This document shows, piece after piece, positions 11,126 through 23,100 of a stretch of 64,000 bases of DNA. The DNA is taken from assembly GCA_011037195.1 (NCBI GenBank), contig JAAEAF010001066.1, forward strand, positions 110,473 to 174,472. Direction: 5' to 3'. The translations under genes were made by a program, and so were the position numbers. Position 1 is the stretch's first letter. Every line of letters starts with the position of its first letter. Source of the stretch: Triatoma infestans (lineage: Eukaryota; Arthropoda; Insecta; Hemiptera; Reduviidae). The notes beneath the pieces are model-generated. The model searched no databases and was not told the DNA's origin. It saw nothing but the letters and a program-made list of their open reading frames with translations.

Positions 11126-14100
11126 GTTTGGATCTGATGTAGACGACTTCATGATATTGGTAACAAATTTTCCTTGTCCAGAAAATTTGAGAAGAAAACT
11201 TCTATAAGATAGATGGCTGAGGTCTGTTATAGGCCCAAGATATTTGTTATGGGCAGCTAATCTTGGGTTTACCCACAGACAAACTCCAGCTCACTACCAA
11301 CCCAATCTACCAGGACATGTCACAATTTAAAGAAATGTATTTACAATTTAAAAACATAGATGCACAAGGGAGCCACAGTAGATAAATCAAGGCGCTATAG
11401 ATTTGGCTTTATTCCCATTCCCTCCATCTGATCATTAACAGATTAATTATAGCTCATTTTATCAAGTTCAATAAATCACTCAATTCAACATATGTACATA
11501 TATTATGCACTTTACATCTCCAGATTATAAAACTTTCTTTATCATACTCGTAGTTTAAGATATTTTTGTTGGCAAGTGTCCGATTAACCTAACAACACAT
11601 TATCATCCCACAACCTTATTAGATATGAATTGTATATTGCTTGTTCGGGTGCCATGAATCTGCCACTACAAACGAGAGCCATCAAAAAAGAAGAAAAAAA
11701 ATGGCTTATATAAAAGTTGCAATTAGGTCTACGATTCGTGAAGAGAAGCGCCACTTTTTATGGTGCACCTCGCGGAACACCTTCATTTTTCTCTATTGTT
11801 TTACAATACATCGTAAGAAGTGGCCGTATCTGAAGCCTGCCATAATACAAAAAAAACAAAGTCATCAAACTTTCATTTATTAAAAGAACTTTTATGATTT
11901 AACTATCTTTTATTAATATTTCTTTTATGATTTATTTTTTCATTTGTGGTATTTTTTATTAAAGATGGCAGTCAATGAACTTGGAATGCTAACTGTTGCT
12001 GATGATACTCTGGCAGAAAGAGGAGCAACTCCTGCATTACCTATTTCAGATGATGAAGGTAATTGAATGGAATTAAGTTTATTTAATTTTTTCTCAACCC
12101 GTTGCTATTTTACCTATTTTCACGACGTGATAGTAAATTTTTTGTGATGATGGTGCCTAAAGCCTAAATTTCTTCTGTGATGAATGTGCCTAAATCCTAA
12201 CTAATGCTGGAAAGAAATCTGCAGCGAAACACTCACACGACTTTCTCTTACAGAATTATAATTGACAAATTTTCTTTCAACTTATAATTTTTACTAAATG
12301 TTTACGTAACTTCACTTTTTATATCAATTGGAATATGTTTAATTTAATAACTGACTATTTTGAAGAAAGCATAACCTTCTCTTCCTCCAAATTTCTTTAA
12401 ATGAATATAAAAGGTTTTCATTAATTAAAAAGTACGCTAATTATTGCATTTTCATTCCAGGTAAAAATCTGCAAAAGAAAGGAAACGAATTAGATTCTAT
12501 ATTATGTTGTGTCTGCTGCAGTTGTTACGGTCTTCCTGCAGAATTTTATAATGCTTCATATTGCAGTATTGCTTGTAGAGATACGGTGCAAGCTCAGGAG
12601 GAAGCTATTGTAAAAAGAATAGAAAAAGAACAAGAACAAAATTCAGATAATGATCAAAAAAAGAAACGTGTACCTCCTACGGATCCTTTAAAAGTAACTC
12701 CATCCACTGTTACTGATGTATCATCGGTTATGTCGGCAACGTCGAGTAGTGAGGATAAAGAAGTGATAGATACTTTAGAAAAAGGGAAAAAGAAATCTAT
12801 AATACAGTTCGGAGAATCAGAGACTGATGAGGATGACCGTTCAATACCAGGTTTTATGGATGGTGTGCTTAAAAAGCATTCAGCTAATGAAGATGAATAT
12901 AATGCGGCAATTATTAAAGCTAAAAAGATAGTTAAAAAGGGTAAATTACTTAATTCTGATACTAATCTTCAAAAGAATAAAAGTTCACCAGTAACAACAA
13001 ATTCAGGACAAAGTAGTGAAAAGAGTAGTCTAATAGTAAAGTCACCCAAAACTGATATAAAACAAAAGCCACCTACACCTCAGCCTGCTGAACTTCAAAA
13101 AACTAGTATTAGCAAGTCACCAATTAGGCTTGATATTTCTAAAATTAGGCCAGTGGTGCCAATAAAATGTAAAACAGCTTCTTGTGAAGTAGTACAAGAT
13201 TTAGATTGTGGAAAATTAGCTCCAAATCGATCTGAAAAGGTAATTTTATTTTCTTGTCTTGTATTTATCTCTAATGAATCAATTTTTAATAATTATTGTT
13301 TACATTCAATTTATATTCTTTGTCATAGTTTGATACATATGAGACTGGTCAGTTTCCTTGGGCAACATATTTAGCGGAGACAGGTAGTCGGCCAGCATGG
13401 GTAAAACTTTTCAATAACCCATTTCCAGCAGGTGTTAATCTCTTTCAAGTTGGCTATAAACTTGAAGCAATTGATCCTGAACATCAGTCCAACATTTGTG
13501 CAGTTACTGTGGCTAAAGTTAAAGGTAAATTGGTTTAAACAATGAAATACATTATTGGACAAAATTAAAGGATCACTAAAAAATTGGGATAATAAAAACA
13601 AGAATATGCATGAATTGTGTGTGTGTGCTTATTCTCTAATTTGTAATAATCCTTTGCCATGAATATTTATGTTTTCATCCAGATTGTAAGCATATACACA
13701 ACTTTTGAATAGATTTTATTATACCTAGGTTCTTTTCAGTGGGCTTTTCAGAAACTATGAAAAAGAAAATTTTTCTGTAAACACATAACCAATCTTAATA
13801 TTATTAGAGAACATTCTATGATATTTAATTTAAATACACAAAATATAAACAGGACATGAACAGAAAGAAAATTATTTTAAACAGCTGCCCAAATATCTAA
13901 AATATTTTTTATTTTACTTACCTTCTCTAAACTGTCACTCAAATAATAAGTTATCATTTACTTTCGGAAATCTATAAATAAGTTTAAAATCACTTTCTTT
14001 GTATAATATTTGCTACGTGAAAATTAAATTTACTTTAGTCGTTATTTTTGAAATTTAAAAAAAAAAAATTGGGTTGTAACACTCACATTACCTTCTCTAG

Positions 14101-17100
14101 TTGTAGTTTACCAAATTTAATGAAATTCATCGGTGTTTTTATGGAGAAAATCGCGAAAATTGGGAAAACTGTTCAATAAAAACACACTTCCGGTTTACTA
14201 ATTTTCTTCAAACTCGAAATTTTGGAAATGTTACTCCACGAGTGCAATAATAAAAAGCAATAAAAATTGTTTAACAATTGTTTCAGATCTTTATTCGATT
14301 TTTAATTTTTCTTCATTTTTTTTCTCTTGTATCTTTGGAATGAATAAAATATCTCATAAACAAAAAAATCAGAGGAATCTCAGCCTTGGATATTCTGATT
14401 GGGTTACCACCAATGTATTTGAAAAGAAGATTTCGGCCAAAACCCATCAAAATTGATTTTTGAAGATAGAGAGGTGGGAATGTTTGGGGTTTTGGGAAGC
14501 TGCAACAACATCATGCTTTCTTCTAAAATGCCACATGTATAAAGTATAATGTATGGTTTTTTACAATCTATATAATGTTAAGCAAATAAAAATATAAGCA
14601 TTGCTCTAATTCCAAATTTGAACAAAGTTGGTTAAACGGATCTGTGCTCCTTAACAGAATTGCTTTTATTAGTTTGTTGCTTTTTTTTTTTCGAAAAGTT
14701 TAACGATTTTATTTGAATGTGGAATGCTAAACTGAACAGATATAATGGAACAATTTTATTTGAAACATTTTTTGGGAAAAAATTGAATTTAGTGGGTTAT
14801 ATTAGTGCATGTTACATTTCAAATATTATTGGATAATAATATTTGTTCAGTGTTATTAGCGTCTTCTTCTGGACTACATTAAATCAATTTCAAATACTAG
14901 CTGTCATGAGTGCTAACTAGCCCTTTGTACCCCCCCCCCAAGTAGCTATTTACTTATTTTAGGACAAATATAGAAAAAGTGGAGGTAATTTGGAATTTTA
15001 TACTTTTACTAATTGCAATAAGAAAAAGTTTATGAGTGTTGCAACAAGATTTTTTTAAGGAATAATTTTGTTTTTTATTTCACATTTGCAAATTTTATAT
15101 AGTTTTCCTTTTTGTGATCCTTTAATTTTTCTTAAGCTTTAAATAAAAGTTAGCTGCTTTTAATATATTTGAAAGACTCACAAATTCGTGCTTAATTTTT
15201 TTTTTTCTTTTTTTTTAGGTTATCGAATAAAATTACATTTTGATTGTTATTCGGATATATTTGATTTTTGGACTAACGTGGACAGTCCAAATATATTTCC
15301 ATGTGGATTCTGTTCACGTCATGGAATAACATTATGCCCTCCACAAGGCCACAGCAAGGATACTTTTAATTGGCTTTCTTATAATACCATATGGATGGCT
15401 ACAGCAGCTCCATCAAGTTGCTTTCCTTCTTATGCTGTAAATTTAGTAAGTAATATTTAATAGGGAAAATTAAAATCGACCTTTGTAAAACGCGATGATG
15501 AGATGCCTGAACCTAATCTTTCCTGAAGACTTCCATTTCTCTAAATCAAAGCTTTCCAATTAATTTCTATGAAATATGAAACTATTTTTTTTTTTTTTCA
15601 AAAAATCGTTGAATTGATGTTTAAATTTTGAAACAGCAATTATATGAAAGATTTCAATTGTTCATCAGATAAATTTCTCTGTATTTCGATTTGACATATT
15701 TCACTCTCGAAAAGATTGTTCTCAGAGATACGTTGTCCCCCATAACTGGAGATAAATTTTACAAGCAAATTGCTTCAAAATTGATTACTCCAAAGAGGAT
15801 AAAAAAATTGTAAAAATCTATTAAGTTTCCGTCCTGTATTTGTCTTCAATTTTATCATTTGCCAAAAGCACAATAATTTCCATTTGAAATTGATTGGGTC
15901 ATCATAACGCCACAGTCAAATGTTTTTTCAAACAAGCTTATTAACTTTGCATTGGCATGCTAGATCAGCAAATCGCTTCTGAAATTCTAGTTTTATATCT
16001 GAATTTAGGCAACACATAAGCAACTTTGTAGTTCACCAAGGTTAAGACGTCATTTTCTCAGAGATATTTTCCGTGATAACCTGCTTCTTTTGGTGGTCAT
16101 CGACTGATTTCGGGCGTTCGCCCATCATCAGGATGTTTTTGTCAAAACAGTAGTTTTTATAGACTTGCACCTAGGAAATTCAGTTAATACATCTCATGAA
16201 TTTGCTCTGTGCAAGTTTATGTTATTACACAGTTTGAGTTTGGTTTTATCTTTACTAGAGGTCACATCGGCTCTTATAAAAATTTTTGAGTGGTTAATCG
16301 TGTTCTATCAACTTTAAAACTTGCACATTGTTAGTGGCAATAGTGAAGGTTACTTATGCAAAATTTAAAAAAAAAATTATCGAGTGGTTACCCAGGAATT
16401 TAAAGAAATCCTTTCTTATTTATTGGATATGATTTATCAGTATTAGATCTGTGCTTGGCGGCTTGCTAGTGGGGTGGAAGGTGCGAAGTGGTCATCATCC
16501 GAGGGAAGGCGGTGTTTACAAGCAGCTTATTGATAAATATATGGATTTTATCTACAAATCAAGTAACTATACTCATTATTGATATTTTCATAATATTTTG
16601 CTCCGATAACTTGAGATCTACATCAGCTTTTATATTTAAAATTCTACAAGCCCTTTTTTGCGAATTACTGTGTTTGTGTAATATTTCTGAAATTAACTTT
16701 ATTTACATTAAAAATATATCCTAACTTGGAATTTTAGTGGTTACTGTTAATGTCTAAATCAGTAAGAGAAAATTATGGAGAGAGAGGAACTATAATCCCA
16801 CCGAATACTAAACCGGGAAACATCAAACGATCCTGTTCTTCACCGGAGCTGGGTGAGGGAGTAAATATAAAGAAAGGCAAACTTAAAGGTATTATTAAAG
16901 AAATGGAAGGAGAGCTAGAGAAGGTGTCGCTGAGGGGGTTAATACAGGAAATGAATAAGCTTATTGACGCCAAAAATTGGCGAGTAAAGAGGATATGGAA
17001 GCGATCAAAGCTGAATTAAGTGAGATTAAAACCGATTTAAATGAGATTAAAAAAGAGAACATGGTTCTGAAGAAAGAGGTGGAATTTCTAAAGAGTGAAC

Positions 17101-20100
17101 TAAGTGAGAGAGATAGTAGATTAGAAATGTTGGAAAACTATAAAAGAAGGAACAATTTACTATTTAAAGGGTCAGGAGGAGAGTGAGGAGGTGAGAAGGA
17201 AGCAGTCAGTAATTTTTGTCAAGAGGTGCTTAAGGTAGATGTATCCGGCACAATACAGGATGCTTATGTTATTGGAACCACTCACCCTATGATTAAAGTG
17301 GAATATGAGAATAAAAAAATAGTTACAGAGATTTTGAGGAACACGAAGAAATTGAGAGGAACGGGCTTCTATATAGATAGAGATTATACTTGGCAAACTA
17401 GGGATGAAGAGAAAGAACTTATTTATATGTAGAAAAGAATTTATGCAGAAGAATCCAAAGCTGAAATCGCGGGTTGTGGGGGACATGTTGATACTAGAAG
17501 GGAAGAAATTTAAGTGGAATGAAGCGGAAAGCCTAAAAGGAAGTACAGAAGAAGATAATAAATAGCTGCAGGTCTCAGAGAAGCATTGTGAGAAGAGGCT
17601 TCTGTGGTGTCTTCACGTAGTTTATCAAAATTAGAGTGTAAGTGTTGCAAAATATTATCTTATAATGTTGCTGGGCTTAAAGATAAAGTTAGAGATCGTT
17701 TTTTTTATAAATCTTATAAATAGTTTCGATGTTCTTATTTTGATTGAAACATTTGTTGAAGAAAAACATGTCAGTTTTTTTGGTAACTATTTTAGTAATT
17801 TTGAGTTAATTTGGAGCCCAGCTTCTAGAAATTTTTTATTAGGCAGGGCAACTGGAGGTATGTTAGTGGGAGTGAGAAAAAGGAATATTAGTTTGAAAAG
17901 TAAGTTACTTTCTGATTGGCCAATAGTAAAAATGAATACCACCCTAGGATTATACATGTATTGCCGATTTACTTAAACCGTAATAACTGGGTTACTGATT
18001 TTGAGAAATTAGAATATTTTTTAAATAATAGAAATGATCGTATGTATATTTTGATAGGGGACTGGAATGGGAGAATAGGAAGTGATAATGGGTTAATAGA
18101 AGAGGTAGATAAATTGACGAAGAATATAGTTCTGCAAAGAAGTATTAAAGACAAATTTAAAAATAGCAAGGGCTCCAGAATTATTGAGTTGTTGGCGGAT
18201 AATAATTGGTTGTATTAAACGGAAGGACTGTAGGGGGCTTGGAGGGGGGGGGAATTAACCTATATAGCAGGAAGGGGAAATACTGTAATTGATTATTGTG
18301 CAGTGGATTTTGGAATTTTGAGCACGATAAAGAGTTTTGAAGTTGTAGCTGAAAATTTTTCGGACCATATGCCTTGATCGCTAACACTTCATTTAGAAAA
18401 TGAAGAAAATACAGATAAAACAATTCCTAGAGTGCTTAGATGGCCTAGAAAAAAAAAATGATTCACAAATTTATCAGATTAAACTTAACGAGCATATAGA
18501 TAGTATAAAACTTGTAAATGAGCAAGTAATAGATTTAGAATTTATCAGGAATGTAGTAAGGGATGTGCAGAAGGTGGGGTTAAAAAAGGTCCTGTTAGAT
18601 GTAATGCTAAAGCAAAACAACCTTGGTTTGATAAAGAGTGCGCCAAAGCTCGTAAAAGAACCTGCTCCGCTTGTTTCGTGAATGTAATAGTCTAATAATT
18701 AAAGTACGGTATAAGAAATGTAACAAAACTTATAAAAAGGATTGCGAAAAAAAAAGAAAGGAATATTATTTTGGCATTGCCCGGGATTTTATGAGTGCGA
18801 AAGATTCCAAAACATTTTGGTCTTTAGTAAAAAAGTTTAAATAAGCCAATTTTGAATGTGGTACTGAAATTAAAGCAAAAGAAATACAATATTACATTCA
18901 AGAAAAGAATAAAAGAGTTTGTTTTTTGTAGACTTCAGAGCAGCATTTGATTCTATAGATCGAGATTCGTTGTTTATCAAATTGGCAAACCTTGGGGTAT
19001 CTTCAAAATTTATCAGTATTGTCAAAATGTTATATCATCAGACTGGTGCAGTGGTGGTTGAAGGATGGGGTGTCAGAGCCCTTCAGCACCACAATGGGAC
19101 TTAAGCAGGGTTGCTTGTTAAGCCCGATTCTTTTCAACGTTTGTATAAATGATTTGGCGGAACATCTGGGTGAGGGAATAAAGATGGGGAATATTAATAT
19201 ACTTCTATTTGCTGATGACGCGGTGTTGGCGGACGAGCCGTTTAAAATGAAGAATATGTTAAAAAAAAATAGAAGCATATATGCAGATGTGGAATTTATA
19301 AGTATAAACCTAGAAAAATCTAAAATTACGGTGTTCCGTAAAAACAAGGGAACATTGAGAAAGATAGAGAAATGGCACTTTAGAGGCGAACCTATCGAAA
19401 TAGTAAATAGTTATAAATATCTAGGTGTTACGCTAACTTCAAATTTGCAATTTAACAACGCATCTTAATGAAAGATATAAATTAGCAAAAAAAGCAATTA
19501 ACAGCATTTTGTCCGGCATTTTTATGAACAACCATATTCCTATATCTTCAAAATTCCAAATCTTTAACGCAATATTTTTAACCTCTGTATGTTACGGGTG
19601 TCAAGTTTGGGCTACCAATTATATGAACAAGTGGAGAAAGTACAGATATTTTTTCTAAAGAAGCTGCTCCGAGTCCCAAAATTTACTCCTAATTATATCT
19701 TGTATCTAGAAACAGATCAAAATTACATATTTTTTTAGAACTTTTCAGCTGCACTTAAAGTATATATCAAAAGTCTCTTTGTAATAGTGATAATAGATTG
19801 CGAAAGGTAGTGGGTACTTTAATGGCACAAAGGAAGCTCTCTTGGTTTAAGGAATGGCTTAATTTAGCTAAACCCAATGTATAATTATGCAAAGCATGCT
19901 TCAGAATATAGGAAAGCAAAAATGGAAAATATAAATTAATTTATTTTTCTTTTATTTTGTTTTTTTTTTATTTTTGTCTTTTATATTATAATTACCTCGC
20001 CAAACTTTCCTCCTTTCCCTTTCCTGGTATTCACTACAATACATCGTGTCACAAGCGATTCTGGTTTCTTCATTAAATCCATATATTAATTAATATATAT

Positions 20101-23100
20101 ATTAATTTCTTAGTTATCCATATATTAAGAAAGTAATGTATGAAATAATGTCAGTATCCCAGGATTTTTTGTTGCGGATTCTCATTAGAAATTATCCCAA
20201 TTGACGCGCAGTTCTTCCGCAGCCGGATAAGTAGCATTTTATTTGAGATAATGATTTTTTTTTCTACCATAATATTGATGTTCGCGATGCGACAATTATT
20301 TAGTCCAAAGTTCTGGAAAAATAATTTTCTTTAGGAGGGCATGTTTTTTGGAAATAGAACATGAACACATTATTTATTAGGTTTACATTATTAACACATC
20401 ACGATTTTATCACTTTTACCATTTTATAGTGTAAGTGCTATTATATTTTTGTCAGTGTTAATTTTATTCTTGCTCTCCAATGAAAACAAGATTATTCCAA
20501 GTTTCAGGTTTCTTGAGTCAGTTGACGGTCCAACTTGTTCTTCCACTTTTTCAAACTCATCAACAATTGCAACACTCAATTGCTCGCCGTTGTTCTGTGT
20601 GCTTGACCTTGACCTTGCCACATCTTATGTTCGATATATCCTTGCTGTTTAGGTTTCGTTTAATTTTTATTTACACGAATTAAAATAATTTATTTTAATT
20701 ATGTGTGGATTTTTATTTTGAAGTAATAATTAAATAATTTAAAATAATTCTCAGTTTAATAAAATTGATTTAATTTTTGAATTTTTTAATTGTAGTACAT
20801 TATCAAACTTTATATTCGGAACAGTTTGTTTCGAACAGTTTTTTCATTTTACCTACAAGCTCTGACTAACAAATAGTTTAACAATTGTGCAAAGTTGTCA
20901 TTCCAGAAATCAATGAATTTAGATTTCTAATTTGAATCTTTTTACTATCTCCACAGGAATGACGTACATGTTTCAATATTACTATTACTGGCATAGATAA
21001 TGTTTAGAATTCAGTTATTTTTAGAATGATATATACTAAACTATATTTAATATTTGTTGGTAATTTCACATGATTTATTTTACTTTAGGCCACACCAAAC
21101 TTATTTCGAGTTGGTATGAAGTTGGAAGCAATTGACAGAAAAAACACATTTTTAGTTTGTGTAGCAACTGTAGCTGGCGTCATAGAAAATCGAATATTAG
21201 TGCATTTTGATTCATGGGGTGATATATATGATTATTGGGTTGACACTTCTTCGCCATATATTAGGCCTATTGGATGGTGTAAAGAAAATAATCATGAATT
21301 AACACCGCCAAATGGTAATTTTTATTTTATTTTTTTTTTTACATTTATCGTTTGATCCTTTTTTTTTTCTTGTTTAATTGAATTATTTTTCTTAGGTATT
21401 AAGCCAAATGAATTTAGCTGGCCTGAATATTTGGCAGAAACAAAATCTGAAGCAGCACCTGCTAGAGCGTTTACATTGCGTCCACATTATGAGTTTCGAA
21501 GAGGAATAAAATTAGAAGCTGTTGATAAAAGAGCACCTCATTTACTCAGAGTTGCTACCGTTAAAGATGTTCTACCCTATCAGATCAAAATTACATTTGA
21601 TGGTTTTCCAGAACAATTTGGCTATTGGGTTGATGATGACTCTCCAGATATACATCCAGTTGGTTGGGCTGCTAAAACCGGACATCCTCTAGAACCCCCA
21701 CCAAGTAAAAATATTGACATTATCTTGTAATGGTTAATTTAACAATGGAATAAAAAGTTGCTACTCTTCTTTTAAGTTTATAAATTAAAAATAAAATTCT
21801 TTTTTTTTTTAAGGTATAAATGCTCCTTCACCTTGTCCGACTCCTGGTTGTCTCGGCCAAGGACATATGAGAAGCAATGCTCTAGAAAATCATACCAGTG
21901 TCGAGGATTGTCCATATAGCATTGATCATCTTAACAGCGACCCACTTATACCAGACAGGCTAACTTACATCAGTTCGCCTGAAAATAAGGAATCGATTAA
22001 GTTAGTTTTTTTTTTTTTTTTTAAGTATTCTATTTATTATGAGATGTTTATACGACAATGGCCGCTCTACTTTTCGGGTACCATTGGTGCCCTTCTTCAG
22101 GACCTATTTAAAATAGGTGTGGAGTGTACGTTGAGATTGAAAATCTCATGGCACCCGAAAGGTAGAGTAACACAGAATTCTTTTTTCTTTAAAAAAAACT
22201 CCTCTGGCCATTGCCTAATAAACATCTCATTATAAATTTAAGGCCTGACGATTTGAAAACCCAATCTATTCTATTTATTTTGTTGGCATAGAATTACCGA
22301 TTTTCTCCACGGTCTCATTGGATGTTAAATTTGAACCTGGCAAAATAAACAAGTGTTTAGGGAGAAGCACACATTCAAGATGGTGGATGTGGGCGCTGAG
22401 CAAATATATAAACAATCATTATTTTGATATTAGTGGCTCCGTTCTTTATGAGATTGCCCTCATTTTAATTGGCATCTCAAACTAACAAAATTAGTTCGGC
22501 TGTGTTTAGAAAATATTTTAAATACCACAAAAATCTCAAGCTAAATATCAGTAAAATCGTGGAAACATTCGGAAGCTGAGAGTTAGCAACTGTAGATTTA
22601 GCAAACGAGGTAGCAGATAAATTAAGAACGTTTAAGAGGATATTGAACGAGCAAAAAAACATGGCGAAACGGGCGATCATCTTTTCATCTATTAGCTGGT
22701 GTACTAATGTGTGAATAATGGAATTTACGAAGGGGAGGATATATAAATTTAGGTAGTATAGAAACGTTAGTAAAATTTAAAAATTTAATTTTCGAAATAA
22801 ATATAGTTAATATATTTATAAAAGTTCAACTCTCCTAGTTTAATTGAGACCTTCTTAAAAAAAAATAAATAAATAAAAAATAAACCTGTTAAATAACATT
22901 CACACCAAAACTCCTGCATTTATGAAAATTAGAAAATTTACAAAACGTTTAGTGACCATTAGTTAAGACAGGTATTGGAACTGTAATTATGCAGAAATGC
23001 AGAAAATCAATTTCCTTGGAAAAATTCATCAAATAAAAGTAATAAGTGGAAAAATGATCTTATATTGTATGGTTTTCTAGAGAAATAGCGAAAAACTGAA

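Larger units (their letters stand above)
9626..11964 (+). other. l(3)mbt intron hosting several transposable elements
   Basis: About 2.3 kb between the donor at 9626 and the acceptor at 11963. It holds a foldback element (10010-10217), a possible tRNA-derived SINE head on minus (10380-10445) and an I/R1-like retroelement (10547-11122). From 11136 to 11964 there is AT-rich sequence without a recognised element. Confidence 0.7.
16750..19950 (+). mobile_element. Broken non-LTR retrotransposon with ORF1, endonuclease and RT
   Basis: Order on plus. 16750-17430: ORF1-like protein with a long coiled coil (KAELSEIKTDLNEIKKENM, then LEMLENYKRRNNLLFKG, then a YIDRDYT segment), in three frames. 17660-18220: an endonuclease/phosphatase-type domain ending in ILIGDWNGRIGSDN with the Asp-x-Asn motif. 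18900-19470: reverse transcriptase with FVDFRAAFDSIDRD, GLKQGCLLSPILFN and FADDAVL, where the catalytic AspAsp is intact. Stops and frameshifts separate all parts, so it is dead. Sequence after 19470 still reads as RT tail. Clade is not certain; there is no RNase H visible. The boundaries are estimates. Confidence 0.85.

Noticed and set aside
11025..11207. Poly-asparagine protein
   Set aside because: It is the AAT tail of the retroelement translated; there is no other support.
20424..20683. Overlapping short frames on both strands
   Set aside because: They mirror each other; the minus-strand peptide looks somewhat protein-like but no family is recognised and no splice signals support it.
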